From NCBI RefSeq assembly GCF_002812485.1, contig NZ_CP025003.1:2666001-2730000 (forward strand): a stretch of 64,000 bases of DNA, read 5' to 3'. The translations under genes were made by a program, and so were the position numbers. The DNA is from Dickeya fangzhongdai. Its GTDB lineage: Bacteria; Pseudomonadota; Gammaproteobacteria; Enterobacterales; Enterobacteriaceae. Under the pieces are notes generated by a model. The model had not been told where the DNA came from. It worked only from the letters and a program-made list of their open reading frames with translations, and did no database searches. Of the stretch, positions 1-8,033 are shown piece by piece. Position 1 is the stretch's first letter. The number at the start of each line of letters is the position of its first letter.

Positions 1-629
1 CGAAAGAAACCATCGAAAAAGTCACTGCCACAGGCCGTCGTTTCCTCAGCCTGACCGCTGACATGAGCGATATCTCCGGTCATGCCGCGCTGGTGGAAAA
101 AGCCGTTGCCGAGTTCGGTAAAGTGGACATTCTGGTCAACAACGCCGGCATCATCCGTCGTGAAGACGCCATCGAGTTCAGCGAAAAGAACTGGGACGAT
201 GTGATGAATCTGAACATCAAGAGCGTATTCTTCATGTCGCAGACGGTTGCCCGTCAGTTCATCAAACAGGGTCATGGCGGTAAAATCATCAATATCGCAT
301 CCATGCTGTCCTTCCAGGGCGGTATCCGCGTACCGTCTTACACCGCTTCCAAGAGCGCGGTTATGGGGATCACCCGTCTGCTGGCCAACGAATGGGCAAA
401 ACATAACATCAACGTCAACGCGATTGCCCCCGGTTACATGGCGACCAACAACACCCAGCAACTGCGCGCCGACCAGGACCGCAGCAAAGAAATCCTGGAC
501 CGTATCCCGGCGGGTCGCTGGGGTCTGCCGCAGGACCTGCAGGGTCCGGCCGTGTTCCTGGCTTCCAGCGCGTCCGACTATGTGAACGGTTACACCATTG
601 CCGTTGACGGCGGCTGGCTGGCTCGCTAA
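1..629 (+). CDS. kduD: 2-dehydro-3-deoxy-D-gluconate 5-dehydrogenase KduD (5' end outside window)
   Basis: Short-chain dehydrogenase that interconverts 5-keto-4-deoxyuronate-derived diketogluconate and KDG, the late step of intracellular pectin breakdown. The reading frame is open from base 3, so the gene starts upstream; about 209 residues are present of the usual ~253. Visible are the NNAG motif and the Ser (IASMLSF), Tyr (PSYTASK) and Lys of the catalytic set, and the family C-terminus DGGW. The nucleotide-binding Gly motif lies in the missing part. The next genes on the strand are pelW-togMNAB, so this belongs with a pectin-use cluster. The SDR call is certain from motifs; the KduD name rests on recognised sequence and context. 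Confidence 0.95.
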   Translation, partial: KETIEKVTATGRRFLSLTADMSDISGHAALVEKAVAEFGKVDILVNNAGIIRREDAIEFSEKNWDDVMNLNIKSVFFMSQTVARQFIKQGHGGKIINIASMLSFQGGIRVPSYTASKSAVMGITRLLANEWAKHNINVNAIAPGYMATNNTQQLRADQDRSKEILDRIPAGRWGLPQDLQGPAVFLASSASDYVNGYTIAVDGGWLAR

Positions 630-656
630 GTTTTTCCGCAAAATTTTTTTGTGATC

Positions 657-690
657 AAAGGCACAATACTGAATTGTGCCTTTCTTTTAT
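657..690 (+). terminator. Rho-independent terminator of kduD
   Basis: Perfect 11-bp inverted repeat AAAGGCACAAT / ATTGTGCCTTT (657-667 and 673-683) with a 5-nt loop, followed by CTTTTAT. It sits 28 bases after the kduD stop. Confidence 0.85.
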
Positions 691-765
691 CTATCAGTAA
701 GTTATCCTCCAACACTCTTTCCCTCCCGTTTCCAAATCTTCCATAAAAAATTTTCAAAACAACGT

Positions 766-781
766 TCCGACTTTGATCACA
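766..781 (+). promoter_or_regulatory. Possible CRP site upstream of pelW
   Basis: TCCGACTTTGATCACA has a perfect right half-site (TCACA) and a 3/5 left half. Its centre lies about 61 bases before the start point expected from the -10 box at 823-828, the classic spacing for a class I CRP-activated promoter. Inference from motif and spacing only. Confidence 0.45.
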
Positions 782-798
782 CTTTCGATATTGAGCGC

Positions 799-828
799 AT
801 GACGAAAATAGAAGTTGGGCAATATAAT
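799..828 (+). promoter_or_regulatory. Promoter of the pelW-togMNAB operon
   Basis: A perfect -10 hexamer TATAAT (823-828) is preceded, with an 18-bp spacer, by ATGACG (799-804; 4 of 6 to the -35 consensus). The weak -35 fits an activator-dependent promoter. Confidence 0.6.
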
Positions 829-829
829 C

Positions 830-850
830 AATCAAAACAATGTTTCTATT
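830..850 (+). promoter_or_regulatory. KdgR operator of pelW-togMNAB
   Basis: AAAACAATGTTTC (834-846) in an A/T-rich setting matches the KdgR box core GAAAC-N3-GTTTC with one half-site mismatch. It overlaps the expected transcription start, as for a repressor that blocks polymerase. KdgR itself is encoded at 22199-22990. Confidence 0.8.
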
Positions 851-856
851 TATAAG

Positions 857-875
857 GAACTGTTTCGCACAGTTC
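857..875 (+). promoter_or_regulatory. Hairpin in the pelW leader
   Basis: GAACTGTTTCGCACAGTTC forms a perfect 7-bp stem with a TTCGC loop just before the pelW ribosome binding site (AAGG, about 882-885). No U-tract follows, so it is not a terminator; mRNA stability or translation control is possible. Confidence 0.45.
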
Positions 876-891
876 TGAAAGAAGGTACTCC

Positions 892-2523
892 ATGAGTATT
901 TTTACTGATTTGAACACCAGCAGAAAATGGCAAATCGACCAATGGCTATCGGCGATTAACAGCCACATTGAAAAGATTCAGCAATACGGCCACAGCGCTG
1001 TCAACCCAACGCCGTTATTAGCTGACGGATTTGAGATAAAAACACAGTCTCCAGTTGTCTGGCAGTTTCCCGACGGCCATGATGCACCGATCTCTAACTT
1101 CGCCAGCCAGCAAAACTGGTTGCGGTTATTAATTTCCATGAGTGCCGTCACAGAAACAGAAAAATATCGTCAGATGGCGTTCTCTCAGAGCGAATATTTT
1201 CTGGATCGCTTTGTCGATGAAAATAGCGGACTTTTTTATTGGGGCGGCCACCGTTTTATTAATCTTGATACGCTGGCCGGCGAAGGTCCGGAATCCAAGT
1301 CGATGGTGCATGAATTAAAACACCATCTGCCCTATTACGAATTTCTGCATCAGGTGAATCCGGAAAAAACCCGCCATTTCATTCAGGGATTCTGGAATGC
1401 TCACGTAGAAGACTGGAGTTGCCTGGATCTGGGCCGCCACGGTGATTACGCCAAGCAACGCGATCCGGACGTGTTTCTGCATTCCCGACATGATGTGGTC
1501 ACCCCAGCCAAATGGCCGGAATTGCCGCTGACCAAAGGACTGACCTTCGTCAATGCCGGCACCGACCTGATCTATGCCGCCTTCGTCTATGCGCGCCACA
1601 CTGGCGACGCGCACGCGGCAGCCTGGGGTAAACACCTCTACCGCCAATATGTGCTGGCGCGTAACCCGGAAACCGGTATGCCGGTTTACCAGTTTAGCTC
1701 GCCCTTACAGCGCCAGCCGGTGCCGGCAGACGATAACCAGACCCAATCCTGGTTCGGCGACCGCGCCCAGCGGCAGTTTGGGCCTGAGTTTGGCGCCATT
1801 GCCCGTGAAGCCAACGTGCTGTTCCGCGACATGCGCCCGCTGCTGATTGATAACCCGCTGGCTATGCTCGATATTCTGCGCCATCAACCCGACGCCGAAA
1901 TCCTGACATGGGTGATCGCCGGCCTGAAAAACTACTATCAGTACGCTTACGACGTTGACAGCAACAGCCTGCGTCCGATGTGGAACAACGGTCAGGACAT
2001 GACCGGCTACTGCTTCAAACGCGACGGTTACTACGGCAAAGCCGGTACTGTGTTGAAGCCCTTCCCGCTGGAAGGCGACTACCTGCTGCCGCTGGTACGC
2101 GCCTGGCGCCTGAGCGACGATAACGACCTGTACACGCTGATCGTCACCATGCTGTCCCGGCTGGAAAAACAGGGTATCCATCAATCCGCTTCGCCTTTCC
2201 TGCTGCTGGCGATTACCGAGCTGGCGCAAGCCAAACAATCGGCGCAATGGGCGGAATATGCCTGGCAAATGGCGGAGATTTTATTTAAGCGTTATTTCCA
2301 TCACGGTTTGTTCGTGCGTTCTGAACATCATCGCTATGTACGACTTGATGATCCTTTCCCAGCCATTCTGTTAACGCTGATCGCTGCCTGCAGAAATAAA
2401 TGGCCGGAAGTTCCTGCTGTTCTGACACAAGGGGGATACATCCATGGAGATTATCGAATTAATGGGGAAAGCCGGGTTATTTACGACACGGAGTTTATTT
2501 ACCCAGAAAAATTAATCCACTGA
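892..2523 (+). CDS. pelW: Cytoplasmic exopolygalacturonate lyase PelW (PL2 family)
   Basis: 543-residue pectate disaccharide-lyase expected to release unsaturated digalacturonate from short oligogalacturonates inside the cell. No signal peptide is visible, in keeping with a cytoplasmic enzyme. The call rests on recognition of the protein and on its position as first gene of the tog transporter operon, the known Dickeya arrangement. The start at 892 has an AAGG ribosome binding site and follows a promoter, a KdgR box and a leader hairpin. togM begins 45 bases after the stop with no terminator between, so uptake of oligomers and their first cut are co-transcribed. Confidence 0.93.
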   Translation: MSIFTDLNTSRKWQIDQWLSAINSHIEKIQQYGHSAVNPTPLLADGFEIKTQSPVVWQFPDGHDAPISNFASQQNWLRLLISMSAVTETEKYRQMAFSQSEYFLDRFVDENSGLFYWGGHRFINLDTLAGEGPESKSMVHELKHHLPYYEFLHQVNPEKTRHFIQGFWNAHVEDWSCLDLGRHGDYAKQRDPDVFLHSRHDVVTPAKWPELPLTKGLTFVNAGTDLIYAAFVYARHTGDAHAAAWGKHLYRQYVLARNPETGMPVYQFSSPLQRQPVPADDNQTQSWFGDRAQRQFGPEFGAIAREANVLFRDMRPLLIDNPLAMLDILRHQPDAEILTWVIAGLKNYYQYAYDVDSNSLRPMWNNGQDMTGYCFKRDGYYGKAGTVLKPFPLEGDYLLPLVRAWRLSDDNDLYTLIVTMLSRLEKQGIHQSASPFLLLAITELAQAKQSAQWAEYAWQMAEILFKRYFHHGLFVRSEHHRYVRLDDPFPAILLTLIAACRNKWPEVPAVLTQGGYIHGDYRINGESRVIYDTEFIYPEKLIH

Positions 2524-2568
2524 TTTTATTTTTTACAGATTCACCATTACTAAAAGTAGGTAGGCATT

Positions 2569-3459
2569 ATGAATGAAAACAGAATGCTGGGGTTAGCTTA
2601 TATCTCCCCCTATATAATAGGGTTGATAGTTTTTACCGCTTTCCCCTTTCTTTCATCGTTTGTACTCAGTTTTACTGAGTATGATTTAATGAGTCCGCCC
2701 ACATTCACCGGTCTGGAAAATTACCACCGGATGTTTATGGAGGACGATCTTTTCTGGAAATCCATGGGAGTCACCTTTGCTTATGTGTTCCTGACCATCC
2801 CGTTAAAACTGATTTTCGCACTGCTGATCGCGTTCGTGCTGAATTTCAAGTTACGTGGAATCGGTTTTTTCCGTACCGCCTACTACGTGCCGTCGATTCT
2901 TGGCAGTAGCGTAGCTATCGCCGTACTGTGGCGCGCCCTGTTCGCTATCGACGGGTTGCTGAACAGTTTTATCGGCGTTTTCGGGCTCGACCCGGTCAAC
3001 TGGCTGGGCGAACCGTCACTGGCGTTGATGTCGGTAACCCTGCTGCGCGTCTGGCAGTTTGGTTCCGCGATGGTGATCTTCCTGGCTGCGCTGCAAAACG
3101 TACCGCAATCCCAGTATGAAGCCGCGATGATCGACGGTGCCTCGAAATGGCAGATGTTCATGAAAGTGACCGTGCCGCTGATTACACCGGTTATCTTCTT
3201 CAACTTCATCATGCAGACGACGCAGGCGTTCCAGGAATTTACCGCGCCCTACGTCATTACCGGTGGTGGACCAACCCACTACACCTATCTGTTCTCGCTC
3301 TATATCTATGATACGGCCTTCAAGTATTTCGATATGGGGTACGGCGCAGCTCTGGCATGGGTGCTGTTCCTGGTGGTAGCCGTCTTCGCCGCTATCTCCT
3401 TCAAATCGTCTAAATACTGGGTGTTCTATTCCGCCGATAAAGGAGGAAAAAATGGCTGA
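2569..3459 (+). CDS. togM: Oligogalacturonide ABC transporter permease TogM
   Basis: 296-residue inner-membrane permease of the MalF type. Several hydrophobic spans are visible, beginning at about residue 12. The EAA loop is near residue 185 (QYEAAMIDGASKWQMF), which docks on the ATPase. It overlaps togN by 8 bases, so the two permease halves are translationally coupled. With TogN, TogA and TogB it forms the importer for oligogalacturonates in the Tog system known from Dickeya. The order pelW-togM-N-A-B makes the name specific rather than a generic sugar permease. Confidence 0.93.
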   Translation: MNENRMLGLAYISPYIIGLIVFTAFPFLSSFVLSFTEYDLMSPPTFTGLENYHRMFMEDDLFWKSMGVTFAYVFLTIPLKLIFALLIAFVLNFKLRGIGFFRTAYYVPSILGSSVAIAVLWRALFAIDGLLNSFIGVFGLDPVNWLGEPSLALMSVTLLRVWQFGSAMVIFLAALQNVPQSQYEAAMIDGASKWQMFMKVTVPLITPVIFFNFIMQTTQAFQEFTAPYVITGGGPTHYTYLFSLYIYDTAFKYFDMGYGAALAWVLFLVVAVFAAISFKSSKYWVFYSADKGGKNG

Positions 3460-4354
3460 TATTCATTCCCCACTGTCTGCGCAGGCTATTGCAGCGGCAG
3501 AAGTTCGCCGTACCCTGCGCCGTGAAAAAATCAGCGCGGGCATCCGTTACACCATTCTGTTGGCTGTCGGCATTCTGATGCTCTACCCGCTGGCGTGGAT
3601 GTTCTCGGCGTCGTTCAAACCGAACCATGAGATCTTCACCACCCTCAGTCTGTGGCCTGCACATGCGACCTGGGATGGCTTTATCAACGGCTGGAAAACC
3701 GGCACCGAATACAACTTCGGTCACTACATGATCAATACCTTCAAGTATGTGATTCCGAAGGTGGCGTTGACGGTGATCTCCTCCACCATCGTGGCTTACG
3801 GCTTCGCCCGGTTTGAGATTCCGTGGAAGAACTTCTGGTTCGCCACCCTGATCGCCACCATGCTGCTGCCGAGCACCGTGCTGTTGATTCCTCAGTACAT
3901 CATGTTCCGCGAAATGGGCATGCTGAACAGCTACCTGCCGCTGTATGTGCCGGTTGCGTTCGCGACGCAAGGGTTCTTCGTGTTCATGCTGATCCAGTTC
4001 CTGCGCGGCGTACCGCGCGATATGGAAGAAGCGGCGCAAATCGATGGCTGCAACTCCTGGCAGGTGTTGTGGTACGTAGTCGTGCCGATTCTGAAACCGG
4101 CCATTATTTCGGTCGCCCTGTTCCAGTTCATGTGGTCAATGAACGACTTTATCGGCCCGCTGATTTACGTTTACAGCGTGGACAAATACCCGATTGCGTT
4201 GGCTCTGAAAATGTCTATCGACGTTACGGAAGGCGCACCGTGGAACGAAATTCTGGCAATGGCGAGCATCTCCATTCTGCCGTCTATCATCATCTTCTTC
4301 ATGGCTCAGCGCTACTTCGTTCAGGGCGTTACCAGCAGCGGAATTAAAGGTTAA
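3452..4354 (+). CDS. togN: Oligogalacturonide ABC transporter permease TogN
   Basis: 300-residue MalG-type permease. The N-terminal ~30 residues are charged and cytoplasmic, followed by hydrophobic spans and an EAA loop near residue 193 (MEEAAQIDGCNSWQVL). The start at 3452 lies inside the end of togM and has a strong AGGAGG ribosome binding site at 3443-3448. togA follows 13 bases after the stop. It pairs with TogM to form the membrane channel of the oligogalacturonate importer. Confidence 0.93.
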   Translation: MADIHSPLSAQAIAAAEVRRTLRREKISAGIRYTILLAVGILMLYPLAWMFSASFKPNHEIFTTLSLWPAHATWDGFINGWKTGTEYNFGHYMINTFKYVIPKVALTVISSTIVAYGFARFEIPWKNFWFATLIATMLLPSTVLLIPQYIMFREMGMLNSYLPLYVPVAFATQGFFVFMLIQFLRGVPRDMEEAAQIDGCNSWQVLWYVVVPILKPAIISVALFQFMWSMNDFIGPLIYVYSVDKYPIALALKMSIDVTEGAPWNEILAMASISILPSIIIFFMAQRYFVQGVTSSGIKG

Positions 4355-4367
4355 TTGAGGATTTATC

Positions 4368-5495
4368 ATGGCTGAAGTCATTTTCAACAAACTGGAAAAA
4401 GTCTACTCCAACGGTTTCAAAGCAGTTCACGGTATCAACCTGACGATCAAAGACGGTGAATTCATGGTGATCGTAGGGCCGTCCGGCTGTGCGAAATCCA
4501 CTACCCTGCGCATGCTGGCTGGGCTGGAAACCATCAGCGGCGGCGAAGTTCGCATCGGCGACAAGATCGTCAACAACCTGGCGCCGAAGGATCGCGGCAT
4601 TGCGATGGTGTTCCAGAACTATGCGCTCTATCCGCACATGACGGTTCGCGAAAACCTGGCCTTCGGCCTGAAACTGAGCAAGATGCCGAAAGACAAGATC
4701 GAAGCGCAGGTTAACGAAGCGGCCAAGATTCTGGAACTGGAAGAGCTGATGGATCGCCTGCCGCGCCAGCTGTCCGGCGGTCAGGCCCAGCGTGTGGCGG
4801 TAGGTCGCGCCATCGTGAAAAAACCGGATGTGTTCCTGTTCGACGAACCGCTTTCCAACCTGGACGCCAAACTGCGCGCCTCAATGCGCATCCGTATTTC
4901 GGATCTGCATAAGCAGCTGAAAAAGAGCGGTCACCCGGCCACCAGCGTCTACGTTACCCACGACCAGACCGAAGCCATGACCATGGGCGATCGTATCTGC
5001 GTCATGAAGCTCGGCCACATCATGCAGGTGGATACGCCGGATAATCTCTATCACTTCCCGAAAAACATGTTCGTCGCCGGTTTTATCGGCGCACCGGAAA
5101 TGAACATCAAACCGGGCAAGCTGCTGGAAGAAAACGGCCAGATCACGCTGCAGGTAGGCCAGTACACCATGGGCCTTAACCAAACCAAGCAGGATAAAGT
5201 TCGTGATTACATCGGCAAGGACATCTGCTTCGGTGTTCGCCCGGAATACGTCACGGTATCGGAAGCGCCTTTCGACGGCGGTCACTTCCAGGGCGAACTG
5301 GTGCGCGCCGAAAACATGGGCCACGAATTCTTTATGTACATCAAGGTCGATGGTTTTGAACTGACCAGCCGTATGCCTTCAGACGAAGCCCGGTTGATTA
5401 TCAATAACAGAATGAATAGTAAGGTGTATTTCAAGTTTGATATGGATAAATGCCATATCTTTGATGCAAAAACAGAACAAAATATCTCTCTTTAA
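4368..5495 (+). CDS. togA: Oligogalacturonide ABC transporter ATP-binding protein TogA
   Basis: 375-residue MalK-type ATPase. An N-terminal nucleotide-binding domain carries Walker A (GPSGCAKST, about residues 38-46), the signature LSGGQ (about 135), Walker B (VFLFDEP) and the switch His (VYVTHDQ). A C-terminal regulatory domain covers about residues 240-375. Walker A has Ala where most family members have Gly just before the Lys; the codon is GCG at about 4492. All other motifs are intact, so it is probably functional. It drives import through TogMN. Confidence 0.93.
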   Translation: MAEVIFNKLEKVYSNGFKAVHGINLTIKDGEFMVIVGPSGCAKSTTLRMLAGLETISGGEVRIGDKIVNNLAPKDRGIAMVFQNYALYPHMTVRENLAFGLKLSKMPKDKIEAQVNEAAKILELEELMDRLPRQLSGGQAQRVAVGRAIVKKPDVFLFDEPLSNLDAKLRASMRIRISDLHKQLKKSGHPATSVYVTHDQTEAMTMGDRICVMKLGHIMQVDTPDNLYHFPKNMFVAGFIGAPEMNIKPGKLLEENGQITLQVGQYTMGLNQTKQDKVRDYIGKDICFGVRPEYVTVSEAPFDGGHFQGELVRAENMGHEFFMYIKVDGFELTSRMPSDEARLIINNRMNSKVYFKFDMDKCHIFDAKTEQNISL

Positions 5496-5508
5496 AGGAG
5501 TATAACCG

Positions 5509-6801
5509 ATGAAAAAAGTAATCCTACGCACATTGATTGCCTCTTCTCTGGCGCTGATGGCACATCAGTCTTTCGCCGCTGACCAGGTTGACCTGCGCAT
5601 GTCATGGTGGGGCGGCAACGGACGCCACCAGGTCACGCTGAAAGCCATCGAGGAATTCCAGAAACAGTACCCGAACATCAAAGTGAAGGCGGAATACACG
5701 GGTTGGGACGGGCACCTGTCCCGTTTGACCACCCAGATCGCCGGCAACACCGAACCGGACGTGATGCAGACCAACTGGAACTGGCTGCCCATTTTCTCCC
5801 GCACCGGTGACGGTTTCTACGACCTGAACAAGGTGAAGGACGTGCTGGATCTGTCGCAGTTTGAAGCCAAAGAACTGCAGGCCACCACGGTAGACGGCAA
5901 ACTGAACGGGATTCCGATCTCCGTGACGGCGCGCGTGTTCTATTACAACACCGAAACCTGGAAGAAATCCGGTTTGACCGCCCCGAAAAACTGGGATGAG
6001 CTGCTGAACGCCGGTAAAGTGTTCAAGGAAAAACTGGGCGACCAGTCCTACCCGCTGGTTCTGGAACATCAGGACTCGCTGGCGCTGCTGAATTCCTACA
6101 TGGTGCAGAAATACAACATTCCGGCGGTAGACGAGAAGAACAAGAAATTCTCTTATACCGACGCGCAATGGGTGGAATTCTTCCAGATGTACAAAAAAAT
6201 GGTCGATGCCCACGTCATGCCGTCTGCGAAATATTACGCATCGTTCGGCAAGAGCAACATGTATGAAATGAAACCGTGGATTACCGGTGACTGGGGCGGC
6301 ATATACATGTGGAACTCCACCATCAACAAGTACTCCGACAACCTGCAGCCGCCGGCCAAACTGGAACTGGGCGCCTACCCGATGTTGGCGGGCGCCAAGG
6401 AAGCGGGTCTGTTCTTCAAACCGGCCCAGATGTTGTCCATCGGCAAATCCACCAAGCACCCGAAAGAAGCGGCCATGCTGATCAACTACTTATTGAACAA
6501 CAAGGAAGGCATTCAGGCGCTGGGGCTGGAGCGTGGCGTGCCGTTGAGCAAAGCGGCTGTCGCCCAGTTGCGTGCCGATGGCGTCATCAAGGACAGCGAC
6601 CCGTCGGTAGCCGGCCTGAATCTGGCCTTGTCTTTGCCGCATGAAACCAAGACATCGCCTTATTTCGATGATCCGCAGATTGTCGCCCTGTTTGGCGATG
6701 CCATTCAATATATCGATTACGATCAGAAATCCGTGGAAGAAACGGCCAAATACTTCCAGCGTCAGGCCGATCGTATTCTGAAACGCGCCATGAAAGAATA
6801 A
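5509..6801 (+). CDS. togB: Oligogalacturonide-binding periplasmic protein TogB
   Basis: 430-residue family 1 extracellular solute-binding protein. A clear signal peptide (MKKVILRTLIASSLALMAHQ, cleavage after SFA at about residue 23) sends it to the periplasm, where it captures oligogalacturonates for TogMNA. It begins 13 bases after togA with an AAAGGAG ribosome binding site and is the last gene of the operon; a strong terminator follows. The solute-binding fold is clear; the substrate is inferred from the operon and the known Dickeya system. Confidence 0.93.
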   Translation: MKKVILRTLIASSLALMAHQSFAADQVDLRMSWWGGNGRHQVTLKAIEEFQKQYPNIKVKAEYTGWDGHLSRLTTQIAGNTEPDVMQTNWNWLPIFSRTGDGFYDLNKVKDVLDLSQFEAKELQATTVDGKLNGIPISVTARVFYYNTETWKKSGLTAPKNWDELLNAGKVFKEKLGDQSYPLVLEHQDSLALLNSYMVQKYNIPAVDEKNKKFSYTDAQWVEFFQMYKKMVDAHVMPSAKYYASFGKSNMYEMKPWITGDWGGIYMWNSTINKYSDNLQPPAKLELGAYPMLAGAKEAGLFFKPAQMLSIGKSTKHPKEAAMLINYLLNNKEGIQALGLERGVPLSKAAVAQLRADGVIKDSDPSVAGLNLALSLPHETKTSPYFDDPQIVALFGDAIQYIDYDQKSVEETAKYFQRQADRILKRAMKE

Positions 6802-6823
6802 TCTTTAATTGGCTGTCTGTTTT

Positions 6824-6854
6824 AAGCCCCGTGCTCTCCGCCGGGGCTTTTTTA
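6824..6854 (+). terminator. Terminator of the pelW-togMNAB operon
   Basis: AAGCCCCG / CGGGGCTT (6824-6831, 6842-6849) with a 10-nt loop, followed by a run of six T. Confidence 0.9.
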
Positions 6855-6859
6855 TTAAA

Positions 6860-6880
6860 AATGAAACAAAATGAATCATC
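6860..6880 (+). promoter_or_regulatory. Possible distal KdgR half-site upstream of kdgM
   Basis: AATGAAAC begins at 6860 and matches one half of the KdgR box. The second half (GAATC) is degenerate, so only a weak or cooperative site can be argued. Confidence 0.35.
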
Positions 6881-6931
6881 CTGTCGATCATCGTCACAAT
6901 TTGAAATCATTTTGAATTTATTGTGGTTCTA

Positions 6932-6947
6932 AAAGATCGAGATCACA
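6932..6947 (+). promoter_or_regulatory. Possible CRP site upstream of kdgM
   Basis: A perfect right half TCACA (6943-6947) with a poor left half (AAAGA). kdgM-type genes are known to need CRP, which supports the reading, but the match alone is weak. Confidence 0.35.
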
Positions 6948-6965
6948 AAACGATATTAAATAATC

Positions 6966-6990
6966 CATAAAATAGAACTTGTTCCATAAG
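6966..6990 (+). promoter_or_regulatory. KdgR operator of kdgM
   Basis: TAGAACTTGTTCCA (6973-6986) is a near-symmetrical GAAC/GTTC dyad in the A/T-rich context of KdgR boxes, about 65 bases before the kdgM start codon. Confidence 0.6.
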
Positions 6991-7050
6991 AACACATCGA
7001 CTTTATTTTTTTATTCTTTTCTTTATCTGTATATCTATAGGGAAAATACA

Positions 7051-7761
7051 ATGAAGATTAAATTATTAACTTTGGCTGTTGCATCTCTGGTTAGCGTCAA
7101 CGCTCTGGCTGTATCTATCGACTATCGTCATGAAATGCAGGATACCGACAAAGCCGGCCATAAAGATCGTCTGTTAATTTCTCACCGTTTTGCTAATGGT
7201 TTCGGGTTATCTTCCGAAGTAAAATGGGCACAATCCAGTGCGGATAAAACCCCAAATAAGCCATTTAATGAACAGGTCAGTAATGGTACCGAAGTCGTCG
7301 CCAGCTACGTTTATAAATTCAATAACGTCTTTTCCATTGAGCCAGGTTTTTCTCTTGAATCAAACAGTTCAAGCAATAACTATCGCCCATACCTTCGCGG
7401 CCGTGCCAATGTGACTGACGATTTATCCGTTGCGTTACGTTATCGCCCCTACTTTAAACGTAATAGCGGTAATATTGGCAAAGACAATACCACGGATAAA
7501 GGTTATACGCTGACTGGTAATATCGACTATACCTTCCTGAAGGATTACACCATCGGCTATGAGCTGGAATACAAAAAGGCCACATCAGGCAAAACCATTC
7601 TGTCTGACAACGATAATTATGACATCACCCACAACGTAAAACTGTCTTATAAATGGGATAAAAACTGGAAACCTTATGTCGAAGTCGGCAACGTTTCCGG
7701 TTCTGAAACCACCGATGAGCGCCAGACTCGTTATCGCGTAGGCGTGCAGTACAGCTTCTGA
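7051..7761 (+). CDS. kdgM: Oligogalacturonate-specific outer-membrane porin KdgM
   Basis: 236-residue outer-membrane beta-barrel porin that lets oligogalacturonates enter the periplasm. The signal peptide (MKIKLLTLAVASLVSVNALA) ends at about residue 20. The mature part shows alternating strands such as LSVALRYRPYFKRN, and it ends in Phe after an aromatic-rich strand (RYRVGVQYSF), the outer-membrane targeting signature. An in-frame ATG lies at 6979, but the start at 7051 gives the clean signal peptide and follows an AGGGA ribosome binding site. Position between togB and paeX and the upstream KdgR box fit the pectin regulon. Confidence 0.93.
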   Translation: MKIKLLTLAVASLVSVNALAVSIDYRHEMQDTDKAGHKDRLLISHRFANGFGLSSEVKWAQSSADKTPNKPFNEQVSNGTEVVASYVYKFNNVFSIEPGFSLESNSSSNNYRPYLRGRANVTDDLSVALRYRPYFKRNSGNIGKDNTTDKGYTLTGNIDYTFLKDYTIGYELEYKKATSGKTILSDNDNYDITHNVKLSYKWDKNWKPYVEVGNVSGSETTDERQTRYRVGVQYSF

Positions 7762-7771
7762 TAGCTGCCCG

Positions 7772-7793
7772 TGGCGCCGGAATATCGGCGCCA
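7772..7793 (+). other. GC-rich inverted repeat after kdgM
   Basis: Perfect 8-bp repeat TGGCGCCG / CGGCGCCA with a 6-nt loop, 10 bases after the kdgM stop. No T-run follows it, so it is more likely a 3' stabilising hairpin than a terminator. Confidence 0.5.
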
Positions 7794-7798
7794 AAAAT

Positions 7799-7839
7799 GG
7801 ATGATAAATAACATGTCAATAGGTTGTTATTTATCATCC
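7799..7839. terminator. 14-bp inverted repeat after kdgM, possible terminator
   Basis: GGATGATAAATAAC (7799-7812) pairs perfectly with 7826-7839. It lacks a clear T-tract, so termination is uncertain; a 3'-end hairpin that protects the kdgM message is equally possible. Confidence 0.45.
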
Positions 7840-7899
7840 CGGCTAATCACCTGACGGGAATTAGCCAAACCATCAATTCGTCTTTTAAATTTCTGCGTC

Positions 7900-7920
7900 T
7901 ATTTCCCTCCGAGGGAAATA
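7900..7920. other. Perfect 21-bp palindrome between kdgM and paeX
   Basis: The half-site TATTTCCCTC (7900-7909) is repeated exactly in inverted form at 7911-7920 around one central C. It does not match the KdgR core. It could be an operator or the 5' stem-loop of a small RNA ending at the terminator at 7939-7982. Confidence 0.5.
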
Positions 7921-7938
7921 ATACCATTCGCCAATTTG

Positions 7939-7982
7939 GGTAAACATTTTGCTCTCTTCGATGAAATGTTTACCTGTTTTTT
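7939..7982 (+). terminator. Rho-independent terminator upstream of paeX
   Basis: GGTAAACATTT (7939-7949) pairs with AAATGTTTACC (7964-7974), followed by TG and seven T. It lies 51 bases before the paeX start, so it ends a kdgM read-through transcript or a small RNA. Confidence 0.7.
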
Positions 7983-8033
7983 TATCCCCACCAGCGTCAT
8001 ACTAATTTCTATTAATCAAATAGGTAAACTGTC

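Noticed and set aside
626..835. 69-codon minus-strand frame over the kduD terminator and pelW promoter
   Set aside because: Overlaps clear regulatory sites on the plus strand; no family resemblance.
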